Shown: positions 17,879 through 26,591 of the stretch, in pieces
Numbering within the stretch: position 1 is the stretch's first letter
Layout: every line of letters starts with the position of its first letter
DNA from: JBPEWY01 sp965224095
GTDB taxonomy: Bacteria; Bacteroidota; Bacteroidia; Flavobacteriales; Flavobacteriaceae
Direction: 5' to 3'
Length of the DNA: 64,000 nt
Assembly: GCA_965224095.1 (NCBI GenBank)
Contig: OZ245039.1
Span: 992,001 to 1,056,000, forward strand
The notes under the pieces: model-generated
What the model was told of the DNA's origin: nothing
The model's database searches: none
What the model saw: only the letters and a program-made list of their open reading frames with translations
Translations under genes and position numbers: made by a program

Positions 17879-20026
17879 ATGGGAATGTCACGAAAAAATC
17901 TTCAACATATTACACTGAATACGGCTCCTTCTCCGGCACCTAATCCGAAATCGGAAGTAAAAGCCACAGCCGAAGGGATTTCCATACCATCTGCATATGA
18001 CTCCGAATCTCTGAAGAATCTGGATCATATAAATTTTGCCGCGGGTATCCCTCCGTACCTGAGAGGCCCTTACGCTACCATGTATGTGCGTCGCCCGTGG
18101 ACTATTAGGCAATACGCAGGCTTTTCTACGGCGGAAGAAAGTAATGCTTTTTACCGGCGTAATCTTGCTGCCGGTCAGAAAGGACTTTCGGTAGCCTTCG
18201 ATCTGGCAACACATCGAGGGTATGACAGTGATCACGAACGCGTTGTGGGAGATGTGGGAAAAGCCGGCGTAGCTATTGATTCTGTGGAAGATATGAAGGT
18301 GTTGTTTGATCAGATCCCTCTTGATAAAATGTCGGTTTCCATGACCATGAACGGAGCTGTTTTACCTATCATGGCATTTTATATTGTAGCCGCAGAAGAA
18401 CAGGGAGTCAGCCCTGAACAATTGGCCGGAACCATTCAAAATGATATCCTGAAGGAGTTTATGGTGAGAAACACCTATATATACCCTCCCTCACCATCCA
18501 TGAAAATCATTGCCGATATTTTTAAATATACCAGCAAACATATGCCCAGGTTTAACAGTATAAGTATCTCCGGGTATCATATGCAGGAAGCGGGTGCTAC
18601 AGCAGATATCGAACTTGCCTATACGCTGGCTGACGGTTTGGAATATATAAGAACCGGTCTGGCTTCGGGAATGGATATAGACGCGTTTGCACCCAGATTG
18701 TCGTTTTTCTGGGCTATAGGCATGAATCATTTTATGGAAATTGCCAAGATGCGAGCAGGACGTATGCTATGGGCAAAACTGGTTAAACAGTTTAATCCGA
18801 AAAACGAAAAATCCCTTTCACTCAGAACGCATTGTCAAACCAGTGGTTGGAGTTTAACCGAGCAGGATCCGTTTAACAATGTAGCGCGAACCTGTATTGA
18901 AGCCGCAGCCGCGGCTTTTGGGGGAACACAATCGTTACATACCAATGCACTGGATGAAGCCATAGCACTTCCTACCGATTTCTCGGCGCGAATTGCCAGA
19001 AATACACAGCTATACCTCCAGGAAGAAACCGATATTACCAAAACCGTCGATCCCTGGGCCGGTAGTTATTATGTGGAATCGCTTACCAAAGAAATTGCCG
19101 ATAAGGCATGGAACCTCATCCGGGAAGTGGAAGAACTGGGCGGTATGACCAAAGCCATTGAAGCCGGTATTCCAAAAATGAGAATCGAAGAAGCCGCAGC
19201 CCGGAAGCAGGCGCGTATAGACAGTGGGCAGGATATTATTGTAGGTGTTAATAAATATCGTCTGGCTGAGGAAGATCCGCTTCAAATACTGGAAGTAGAC
19301 AATCAAATTGTTCGTCAGGAACAGATAGAGCGCTTAAACCAGCTTAAAAAGGATCGGAATACCGAGGCAGTACTCGCTTCCCTGTCAAAATTGACTGAAG
19401 GAGCGCGGTCAGCTTCCGAAAATTTGTTAGCTTTAGCCATCGATGCAGCCAGAAAACGCGCTACCCTCGGAGAGATAAGCGATGCCCTGGAAGTGGTTTT
19501 TGGCAGGTATAAGGCAAATATTCAATCGTTTAGTGGCGTGTACTCAAAAGAAATTAAAAACGACAAGAGTTTTGAAAAAGCAAAAATGCTGGCAGATCGC
19601 TTCGCGGAGATCGAAGGGCGTCGCCCCCGTATTATGATCGCAAAAATGGGACAGGATGGCCATGATCGCGGCGCTAAAGTAGTAGCCACGGGTTATGCCG
19701 ATGTAGGTTTTGATGTTGATATCGGTCCTCTTTTTCAAACTCCGGCTGAAGCCGCCAAACAGGCCATGGAAAACGATGTCCATATCCTGGGAGTCTCATC
19801 ACTGGCAGCAGGACATAAAACTTTAGTCCCCCAGGTTATTGAAGAGCTTAAAAAATACGGCCGGGAAGATATCATGGTTGTTGTTGGCGGGGTTATCCCG
19901 CAACAGGATTACGAATTCCTTTTTGATTCCGGTGCCGTGGCGGTATTCGGGCCCGGAACTAAAATCAGTGAAGCCGCCATTCAGATATTGGAGATATTAA
20001 TGGATGTAAATTCCGAAGAAGAATAA
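17879..20026 (+). CDS. scpA: Methylmalonyl-CoA mutase large (alpha) subunit
   Basis: The 715-residue catalytic subunit uses adenosylcobalamin. The N-terminal part carries YPxxx barrel features, including RGPYATMYVRRPWTIRQYAG and FDLATHRGYDSDHERV. The C-terminal cobalamin-binding domain has the base-off motif D593-G-H595-D-R-G598, with H595 as the lower cobalt ligand, then GPLFQTPAEAA and VVVGGVIP. Length and motifs are complete. It links propionate, odd-chain and branched-chain catabolism to the TCA cycle. The SDR gene begins 4 bases after its stop. Confidence 0.97.
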   Translation: MGMSRKNLQHITLNTAPSPAPNPKSEVKATAEGISIPSAYDSESLKNLDHINFAAGIPPYLRGPYATMYVRRPWTIRQYAGFSTAEESNAFYRRNLAAGQKGLSVAFDLATHRGYDSDHERVVGDVGKAGVAIDSVEDMKVLFDQIPLDKMSVSMTMNGAVLPIMAFYIVAAEEQGVSPEQLAGTIQNDILKEFMVRNTYIYPPSPSMKIIADIFKYTSKHMPRFNSISISGYHMQEAGATADIELAYTLADGLEYIRTGLASGMDIDAFAPRLSFFWAIGMNHFMEIAKMRAGRMLWAKLVKQFNPKNEKSLSLRTHCQTSGWSLTEQDPFNNVARTCIEAAAAAFGGTQSLHTNALDEAIALPTDFSARIARNTQLYLQEETDITKTVDPWAGSYYVESLTKEIADKAWNLIREVEELGGMTKAIEAGIPKMRIEEAAARKQARIDSGQDIIVGVNKYRLAEEDPLQILEVDNQIVRQEQIERLNQLKKDRNTEAVLASLSKLTEGARSASENLLALAIDAARKRATLGEISDALEVVFGRYKANIQSFSGVYSKEIKNDKSFEKAKMLADRFAEIEGRRPRIMIAKMGQDGHDRGAKVVATGYADVGFDVDIGPLFQTPAEAAKQAMENDVHILGVSSLAAGHKTLVPQVIEELKKYGREDIMVVVGGVIPQQDYEFLFDSGAVAVFGPGTKISEAAIQILEILMDVNSEEE

Positions 20027-20030
20027 ATGT

Positions 20031-20912
20031 ATGGATTATAAAGCAAAAATGCTTCGCGATAATGCGTTGCAAGGAAAAAATATTGTAGTAACCGGAGGCG
20101 GTAGCGGGCTGGGAAAAGCGATGACCCGATACTTTCTGGAGTTGGGAGCCAGGGTTGCCATCACTTCAAGAAACCTGGAAAAACTTCAAAAAACAGCTCA
20201 GGAGCTGGAGGCTGAAACCGGCGGAACCTGCTTACCACTCCAGTGTGATGTAAGGCATTACGATCAGGTAGAGGCTATGCACAAACAGGTAATCGACGCT
20301 TTTAACACAGTAGATGTCCTGCTGAACAATGCTGCCGGAAATTTTATTTCGCCTACCGAAAGACTATCGGCCAACGCATTCGATACCATTATAGATATCG
20401 TGCTTAAAGGGACTAAAAACTGTACATTGGCTTTTGGAAAACACTGGATACAAACCAAACAACAAAATACCAGTGTACTTAATATAGTTACCACCTACGC
20501 CTGGACCGGTTCTGCTTATGTGGTGCCGTCTGCCACTGCTAAAGCCGGTGTTTTGGCAATGACCCGAAGTCTGGCTGTTGAATGGGCTAAATACGGAATG
20601 CGGTTTAATGCAATAGCTCCCGGGCCATTTCCAACCAAAGGTGCATGGGACAGACTGCTCCCCGGCGATCTAAAAGAAAAATTCGACCTTTCTAAAAAAG
20701 TGCCTTTAAAGCGCGTAGGAGAACATCAGGAATTAGCCAACCTGGCTGCTTATCTGGTATCTGATTTCTCGGCATATGTAAATGGTGAGGTTATTACTAT
20801 TGACGGAGGTGAATGGCTAAAAGGCGCCGGGCAAATGAATTTACTGGAACAGGTTCCCGAACAGATGTGGGATATGCTAGAAGCTATGATTCGCGTTAAA
20901 AAAAGTAAGTAA
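20031..20912 (+). CDS. SDR oxidoreductase of the 2,4-dienoyl-CoA reductase type
   Basis: A 293-residue short-chain dehydrogenase with the NADP(H) loop VTGGGSGLGKA (about residues 20-30). The usual YxxxK pair is absent: S167 sits where Tyr is expected, before K171. Instead Y156, S167, K171 and N104 line up with Tyr199, Ser210, Lys214 and Asn148 of human mitochondrial DECR1, and the motifs NNAAGNFISPTERLS and VVPSATAKAGV are nearly those of DECR1. It therefore probably reduces 2,4-dienoyl-CoA during beta-oxidation of unsaturated fatty acids. The position right after the mutase genes fits acyl-CoA catabolism. Confidence 0.85.
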   Translation: MDYKAKMLRDNALQGKNIVVTGGGSGLGKAMTRYFLELGARVAITSRNLEKLQKTAQELEAETGGTCLPLQCDVRHYDQVEAMHKQVIDAFNTVDVLLNNAAGNFISPTERLSANAFDTIIDIVLKGTKNCTLAFGKHWIQTKQQNTSVLNIVTTYAWTGSAYVVPSATAKAGVLAMTRSLAVEWAKYGMRFNAIAPGPFPTKGAWDRLLPGDLKEKFDLSKKVPLKRVGEHQELANLAAYLVSDFSAYVNGEVITIDGGEWLKGAGQMNLLEQVPEQMWDMLEAMIRVKKSK

Positions 20913-21029
20913 TTCGGTATTCTTTGTAAGGCCTTTACAGGAGGAGAGTTATTCACTTATTGTTAACAAATTACATTTTATAAACCCACAAATAATTGTA
21001 TTTTTACCTCTTACAAATCTGTGATGTAC

Positions 21030-21803
21030 ATGGGCAAAATCATTGCTGTAGCAAATCAAAAAGGAGGGGTAGGAAAAACAACAACAACCGTGAATCTTGC
21101 GGCTTCGTTGGGTGTTCTTGAAAAAAAGGTATTGTTAATCGATGCAGACCCGCAGGCCAATGCCACTTCAGGCCTGGGTATTGATGTGGAAAGTGTGGAA
21201 TACGGAACCTATCAGCTTCTCGAACACACTAAAACAGCACAACATACCATTGTTAAAACCAATTCCCCGAATGTAGATGTAATCCCTTCTCATATTGATC
21301 TGGTAGCCATTGAAATCGAACTGGTTGACAAGGACGATCGGGAGTATATGATGCAAAAAGCCATTCAGGAATTAAAAAATACATACGATTACATCCTGAT
21401 TGATTGTGCTCCCTCGTTAGGGCTTTTAACACTGAATGCTTTAACGGCAGCCGATTCGGTGATCATTCCCATTCAATGCGAATATTTTGCGTTGGAAGGC
21501 CTCGGGAAGCTGCTTAATACTATTAAAAGTGTGCAGCGCATTCACAATGCCGATCTGGATATCGAAGGGCTTTTACTCACCATGTACGATTCCCGTTTGC
21601 GCCTTTCCAATCAGGTGGTCGAGGAAGTGCAAAAACATTTTACAGGTATGGTTTTTGATACCATCATACAGAGAAATGTGCGATTAAGTGAAGCTCCGAG
21701 TTTCGGAGAGAGTATTATAAACTACGATGCGAGTAGTAAGGGAGCGGCCAATTATCTGAATCTGGCCCATGAAGTAATTGAAAAAAATAAGCAAACCGTT
21801 TAA
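21030..21803 (+). CDS. parA: Chromosome partitioning ATPase ParA (Soj)
   Basis: The product is about 257 residues from the ATG at 21030 (MGKIIAVANQ); GTG at 21021 and ATG at 21024 are in-frame alternatives. It contains the deviant Walker A motif KGGVGKTTT near residues 11-19, DADPQANAT, and the Walker B region DYILIDCAPSLG. ParA binds DNA non-specifically and moves ParB-bound origins. parB starts at the base following its stop. I saw no parS-like 16-mer near the pair. Confidence 0.96.
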   Translation: MGKIIAVANQKGGVGKTTTTVNLAASLGVLEKKVLLIDADPQANATSGLGIDVESVEYGTYQLLEHTKTAQHTIVKTNSPNVDVIPSHIDLVAIEIELVDKDDREYMMQKAIQELKNTYDYILIDCAPSLGLLTLNALTAADSVIIPIQCEYFALEGLGKLLNTIKSVQRIHNADLDIEGLLLTMYDSRLRLSNQVVEEVQKHFTGMVFDTIIQRNVRLSEAPSFGESIINYDASSKGAANYLNLAHEVIEKNKQTV

Positions 21804-22715
21804 ATGGCAAAGGCAACAAAAAAGCAGGTATTAGGAAGAGGATTATCAGCCTTGCTTAAAGATCCGAATAACGATATTAAATCGGCTGAAGATAAAAATG
21901 CCGATAAGGTGGTTGGGAGTATTGTGGAACTGGATATCAATTCAATCCAGGTAAATCCGTTCCAGCCCAGAACCAGTTTTAATGAGGAAGCACTCGGTGA
22001 ACTGGCATCGTCTATTAAAGAACTGGGAGTTATTCAACCCATTACGGTTCGAAAAATTGATTTTAATAAATACCAGTTGGTATCAGGGGAGCGTCGTTTG
22101 CGGGCATCAAAACTGGCCGGTCTTGAAACTATTCCTGCGTATATACGTATAGCCAATGATCAGGAATCTCTTGAAATGGCTTTGGTTGAAAATATCCAGC
22201 GACAAGATCTCGATCCTATTGAAATAGCCTTGTCTTACGAAAGGCTTATCGATGAAATCCAGTTAACACAAGAACAGTTGAGCGATCGCGTTGGAAAAAA
22301 AAGATCTACAATTTCCAATTATTTAAGATTGCTTAAACTGGATCCTATTATTCAAACGGGAATGCGGGATGGTTTTATTTCCATGGGGCATGGGAGAACA
22401 CTCATTAATATTGACAGCAGATCTGATCAATTAACCATTTACGAAAAAATTATAGCACAACGCCTTTCCGTAAGAGAAACCGAAAATCTGGTAAGAAATT
22501 ATCAGAACACTCAAAAAACGGGAAGTGTAAAAAATTCCGGGGAAAAGAAAGTCCGGCCTGCATATATAAGTGATGGAGCTAAGGAGTTTTCCCGGTATCT
22601 GGATACCAGGGTTGATATTAAAATTGCTAATAATGGCAAGGGAAAAATCACAATCCCCTTTAGTTCCGAGGAAGATTTCTTACGGCTTAAAAAATTAATT
22701 TCAGGTGATAAATAA
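21804..22715 (+). CDS. parB: Chromosome partitioning protein ParB (Spo0J)
   Basis: This 303-residue protein opens with KKQVLGRGLSALL, the ParA-stimulating peptide of chromosomal ParBs. The N-terminal CTPase domain (about 40-135) includes VNPFQPR and SGERRLRASKLAGL. A helix-turn-helix region follows (EQLSDRVGKKRSTISNYLRLL), and then a dimerisation domain. It binds parS and loads condensin. Its 3' end overlaps the next gene by 11 bases. Confidence 0.96.
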   Translation: MAKATKKQVLGRGLSALLKDPNNDIKSAEDKNADKVVGSIVELDINSIQVNPFQPRTSFNEEALGELASSIKELGVIQPITVRKIDFNKYQLVSGERRLRASKLAGLETIPAYIRIANDQESLEMALVENIQRQDLDPIEIALSYERLIDEIQLTQEQLSDRVGKKRSTISNYLRLLKLDPIIQTGMRDGFISMGHGRTLINIDSRSDQLTIYEKIIAQRLSVRETENLVRNYQNTQKTGSVKNSGEKKVRPAYISDGAKEFSRYLDTRVDIKIANNGKGKITIPFSSEEDFLRLKKLISGDK

Positions 22716-23325
22716 ACTGCTCATCATTGCTTTACCGTTCCTTTTCATAGCACAAAGCGGATACGGACAAACGGGTAATGATTCCATTCCTGAAAAAAAT
22801 GAGGTTCCGGTACAAGTGGAAGAAACCGTTTCAGTAAAAAAAACCGTGGATCCTCTGGCCCCGAGCAGAGCTGCTTTTTATTCAGCTATCCTTCCGGGTT
22901 TGGGTCAGGCTTACAACAAGAGCTACTGGAAAATTCCCATAGTATATGGCGCCCTGGGTGCCGGAATATATTTTTATAAAAGGAATGATGACCAGTATGA
23001 CAGGTACAGAGATGCCTTTAAAAGTCGTAAGGCAGGAAGAACTGACGATGAATTTTACGATATAAACGGTTCCGGTGTGGTGCCCGGATCGCCGGACGTA
23101 TCGGATGCCGCCCTGCAGGATGCCCAGGAATTTTATCAACGTAATCGGGATCTGTCGCTCCTTATAACCATCGGTCTCTATGCATTGAATATTATTGATG
23201 CCAATGTTGATGCGCATCTAAAACAATTTAATGTAAACGATGATCTTACTTTTAAGCCTTTTTTATACCAAAATCGCATAAATTCGCAAATAAATTACGG
23301 CATGTCTCTTACCTTTGATTTTTAA
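22705..23325 (+). CDS. DUF5683 domain protein
   Basis: The 206-residue protein has an N-terminal signal (MINKLLIIALPFLFIAQSGYGQ), a short variable linker and the conserved DUF5683 core with PSRAAFYSAILPGLGQAYNKSYWKIP, a hydrophobic segment near 75-92 and a second near 150-165. It is probably an inner-membrane or envelope protein of unknown function. Genes of this type commonly sit between parB and dapB in Flavobacteriia, as here. The start overlaps parB. Confidence 0.8.
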   Translation: MINKLLIIALPFLFIAQSGYGQTGNDSIPEKNEVPVQVEETVSVKKTVDPLAPSRAAFYSAILPGLGQAYNKSYWKIPIVYGALGAGIYFYKRNDDQYDRYRDAFKSRKAGRTDDEFYDINGSGVVPGSPDVSDAALQDAQEFYQRNRDLSLLITIGLYALNIIDANVDAHLKQFNVNDDLTFKPFLYQNRINSQINYGMSLTFDF

Positions 23326-23331
23326 ACAATA

Positions 23332-24036
23332 ATGAATATAGCACTTCTGGGATACGGAAAAATGGGAAAGGTTATCGAACAACTTGCCTTAGAGCGAGGG
23401 CATTCTATAACTCATATAATTACAGAATCTGATCAGTTATCAGGACTTACAGATGCCGATGTGGCCATAGATTTTTCGATACCTGATGCGGCCTTTGCTA
23501 ATCTATCCCATTGTATTTTGAATGGGATTCCCGTAGTTTCCGGAACCACCGGGTGGTTAGACAGATATCAGGATATTTCCGATTTATGCCTGGAAAAGGG
23601 AGGCGCATTTATCTATGCCTCCAACTTTAGCCTGGGGGTTAATATATTTTTTGAAATTAACGAAAGGCTGGCCGAATTGATGAGCAATCAGTCGCAATAT
23701 AAAATAGCAATCGAAGAAATCCATCATACTCAGAAACTGGATGCCCCCAGCGGTACGGCTATTACACTGGCTGAAGGTATTATGCGAAATTCGAAAATGG
23801 AGGGCTGGGAGCTCAATCAATCCGATGAAAAAACGATTCCTATTACGGCTAAACGAATTAAAGGCGTACCGGGAACGCATCGCATAGATTATACCAGTGC
23901 TATTGATACTATTAGTATTTCGCACACAGCACATAACCGCAAGGGATTTGCTCTGGGCGCAGTGGTAGCTGCCGAATGGTTAGCCTCCGGAAAAAAAGGT
24001 GTATTTAGTATGAAAGATGTGTTAAACATTGGTTAA
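23332..24036 (+). CDS. dapB: 4-hydroxy-tetrahydrodipicolinate reductase
   Basis: DapB catalyses the NAD(P)H-dependent step from HTPA to tetrahydrodipicolinate in the lysine and diaminopimelate pathway. The 234-residue protein has the Rossmann loop GYGKMGKVIE (about residues 7-16), SGTTGW, the catalytic region IEEIHHTQKLDAPSGTA, and RIKGVPGTHRI. It is shorter than the E. coli enzyme (273), typical for Bacteroidota. It lies 6 bases after the DUF5683 gene. Confidence 0.96.
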   Translation: MNIALLGYGKMGKVIEQLALERGHSITHIITESDQLSGLTDADVAIDFSIPDAAFANLSHCILNGIPVVSGTTGWLDRYQDISDLCLEKGGAFIYASNFSLGVNIFFEINERLAELMSNQSQYKIAIEEIHHTQKLDAPSGTAITLAEGIMRNSKMEGWELNQSDEKTIPITAKRIKGVPGTHRIDYTSAIDTISISHTAHNRKGFALGAVVAAEWLASGKKGVFSMKDVLNIG

Positions 24037-24087
24037 TTAAGGTAACAATATTTAAAAAAATAAGACTCGTATCTAAAAAGTTGTATT

Positions 24088-25635
24088 ATGAACATGACAC
24101 AATGGTTGGTATTTTTTTTGATCGTACAGGTAATTCATTTTTTGGGTACCTGGAAGCTATATGTTAAAGCAGGACGAAAGGCCTGGGAAGCACTTATCCC
24201 GGTGTACAATGCTGTTGTACTGATGAAGATTATCAACAGACCTGTATGGTGGGTTATTTTGTTGTTTATTCCGATCATCAATCTGATTATGTTTCCCGTA
24301 ATCTGGGTAGAAACCATCCGCAGTTTTGGAAGGAACAGCCGGTGGGAAACCTGGGCCGTTATCCTATCGCTCGGTTTTTATATTTACTATGTTAACTACG
24401 CCTTGAATGTAAGCTACATAACAGACCGTAATCTGAGACCCAGAACCGCCGCCGGCGAATGGATTAGTTCTATTTTATTTGCCGTGGTAGCAGCCACATT
24501 AGTGCATACGTATTTCATGCAACCTTATGTGATCCCCACTTCCTCCCTGGAAAAAACCCTGCTTGTAGGCGATTTTCTCCTGGTCAGTAAATTCCATTAT
24601 GGAGCACGGGCGCCTATGACCACCATAGCAGCACCTATGGTTCATGATACGCTCCCTCTTCTTAAGGTCCGTTCCTATCTGAAAAAACCTCAGCTGCCGT
24701 ATTTCCGGTTCCCGGGGTTTCAGAAAATAAAACGCAACGATATTGTGGTTTTCAGCTGGCCGGTTGATACGGTTCAGCAATTTTTCAAAACACCCGATAA
24801 AAAAATCAGAAAACCAATTGACAAAAAATCGAATTATGTAAAGCGATGTGTGGGAATTCCCGGAGATTCGCTGGAAGTCAGGGGCGGATATGTTTTTATA
24901 AACGGAAAACGCACAAAGCTTCCTTTCCGCGCTAAGCCTCAATATAGTTACAAAGCTAAAATTCAGGGCCGCGGACTGAACCAACAGGATCTTCTGCGTT
25001 ATGATATTACAGATCCTGTAGGTATGATTTCGAGCGATACGGTATATTTCAGAGCCCTAACCGAAGAAACTGCAGCCCGGTTAAGCAAAAATCCGAATAT
25101 TGCCTGGATAGGTAAAATACTGGCCAAAAAAGGAAACGGTAACACCCACTTTTTTCCTCATTCACCTAATTTTAAATGGAATGAAGATAATTTCGGGCCT
25201 ATTTATATTCCGGAAGCCGGAAAAACTGTTTCCTTAAGTTTAGAAATACTGCCTCTTTATAAGCGTATTATTACGGAATACGAAAAAAACTCCCTGGAAG
25301 TCCGCGGAAATCAGATCCTCATTAATGGTAAGGTGGCCAATTCGTATACGTTTCAAAAAAATTATTACTGGATGATGGGCGATAACCGGCATAACTCTGA
25401 GGACGCTCGTGTTTGGGGTTATGTTCCGGACGATCACGTAGTAGGGAAACCGGTTTTTATATGGATGAGCTGGGATTCGAACGGGAAAGGATTTAATAAA
25501 ATACGATGGGATCGACTATTTACAACCGTAGGCGGTTCCGGTAAGCCCGTTTCATACTTTAAGTTCTTTCTATTAGCACTAGCAGGATGGTATGTATTTA
25601 GTTTTATCAGAAAACGCAAAAAAGCGCAGAAGTAA
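24088..25635 (+). CDS. lepB: Signal peptidase I with N-terminal membrane extension
   Basis: This protein removes signal peptides after Sec export. At 515 residues it is much longer than the E. coli enzyme. The first ~130 residues form three or four membrane segments (DUF5684-like), followed by another membrane segment near 125-145. The catalytic Ser is S153 in PTSSLEKTL, where Leu replaces the usual Met after Ser. The catalytic Lys is K252 in YVKRCVGIPGD. A long insert separates this from the final box (DNRHNSEDARVWG, residues about 430-442), and a membrane segment lies near the C-terminus. Such long forms are usual in Flavobacteriia. Confidence 0.92.
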   Translation: MNMTQWLVFFLIVQVIHFLGTWKLYVKAGRKAWEALIPVYNAVVLMKIINRPVWWVILLFIPIINLIMFPVIWVETIRSFGRNSRWETWAVILSLGFYIYYVNYALNVSYITDRNLRPRTAAGEWISSILFAVVAATLVHTYFMQPYVIPTSSLEKTLLVGDFLLVSKFHYGARAPMTTIAAPMVHDTLPLLKVRSYLKKPQLPYFRFPGFQKIKRNDIVVFSWPVDTVQQFFKTPDKKIRKPIDKKSNYVKRCVGIPGDSLEVRGGYVFINGKRTKLPFRAKPQYSYKAKIQGRGLNQQDLLRYDITDPVGMISSDTVYFRALTEETAARLSKNPNIAWIGKILAKKGNGNTHFFPHSPNFKWNEDNFGPIYIPEAGKTVSLSLEILPLYKRIITEYEKNSLEVRGNQILINGKVANSYTFQKNYYWMMGDNRHNSEDARVWGYVPDDHVVGKPVFIWMSWDSNGKGFNKIRWDRLFTTVGGSGKPVSYFKFFLLALAGWYVFSFIRKRKKAQK

Positions 25636-25650
25636 ATATGCTTTTGGGGT

Positions 25651-26271
25651 ATGAAAACTGTTATACATCCCTCCTATTTTCCCAACGTTGCTCATTTCGT
25701 ATGTATAGCTACGGGTAATATACTTCTCGAACGCTGGGACAATTACCAAAAGCAAACCTACCGAAACAGGATGTACCTGTACGGTGCTAACGGAAAACAA
25801 TTGCTATCAGTACCTGTAAAACACCTGGGGAAGCAGGGGCATCAAAAATATCACGAGGTTAGAATAGACAATAGTTTTAACTGGCAAAAACAACATTGGA
25901 AAACCATACAAACAGCATATAGAACTTCTCCTTTCTTTGAATTTTATGAAGACGATATTGCGCCTATTTACAAGCAGCCTTTCGAGTTGTTGATGGAGTT
26001 AAATCTTCAATCAATACAAATGCTTTGTGAGCTTATAGATCTCCCTCTTCCAAAAAATTTTACATCCGGTTACCAGGAAGATTATCCGGATATGACCGAC
26101 GGTAGGAAGCTTATAAATGCCAAGACTAAAAAGTCTTTTGCCTTAGAGCCTTACGTACAGGTTTTTGGCGAAAAACACGGGTTTATACCAAACCTCAGTA
26201 TTTTGGATCTTTTGTTTAACTTGGGTCCGAATGCTTCTGAATATCTGAGCAAACAGCAAAAACCGGTTTAA
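25651..26271 (+). CDS. WbqC-like family protein
   Basis: The 206-residue protein fits the WbqC family (VIHPSYFPNVAHF at the start, then WDNYQKQTYRNR and a mid-protein HWKTIQTAYRTSPFFEFYEDDI segment). Family members occur in polysaccharide and lipoprotein-related clusters, but the reaction is unknown. It ends with LFNLGPNASEYL, also typical. The stop overlaps the DUF6122 start by one base (TAATG), so the genes are coupled. Confidence 0.88.
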   Translation: MKTVIHPSYFPNVAHFVCIATGNILLERWDNYQKQTYRNRMYLYGANGKQLLSVPVKHLGKQGHQKYHEVRIDNSFNWQKQHWKTIQTAYRTSPFFEFYEDDIAPIYKQPFELLMELNLQSIQMLCELIDLPLPKNFTSGYQEDYPDMTDGRKLINAKTKKSFALEPYVQVFGEKHGFIPNLSILDLLFNLGPNASEYLSKQQKPV

Positions 26272-26591
26272 TGCTTCAATTTCTGGTTCATTATGGCATT
26301 CACTTCCTGGTTCCCGTACTTGTAGCCTATATTTTCTTTAAAGATCATTTTATAAAGGCTATGATAATTTTATGGGCCGGTATACTGATTGATGCAGATC
26401 ATCTACTGGCCAATCCGATTTTCGATCCTATGCGATGTAGTATTAATTTTCACCCATTGCATTCCTACTGGGCTATTGCGCTATACCTTATTTTGAGCTT
26501 TAACAACAAAACCAGGCTTATTGGCTTGGCCTGTTTAATTCATATAGCAGCCGATTTTATCGATTGTTTATTTCTCGGCGCCTATAGCTAA
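26271..26591 (+). CDS. DUF6122 family membrane protein
   Basis: A 106-residue hydrophobic protein with about three or four membrane helices. It contains the motif ILIDADHLLANPIFDPMRCSI and HPLHSYW, with many His and Asp residues that resemble the metal-dependent hydrolase-like membrane family (YdjM/DUF457 type). Function unknown. Its last 24 bases overlap, in the opposite direction, the end of the endonuclease-like gene. Confidence 0.75.
   Translation: MLQFLVHYGIHFLVPVLVAYIFFKDHFIKAMIILWAGILIDADHLLANPIFDPMRCSINFHPLHSYWAIALYLILSFNNKTRLIGLACLIHIAADFIDCLFLGAYS

Noticed and set aside
20951..20969. TTATTCACT and the palindrome TTGTTAACAA before parA as a replication origin
   Set aside because: A single imperfect DnaA-box-like word and a 10-base palindrome are too weak. 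There is no cluster of boxes and no dnaA gene nearby.
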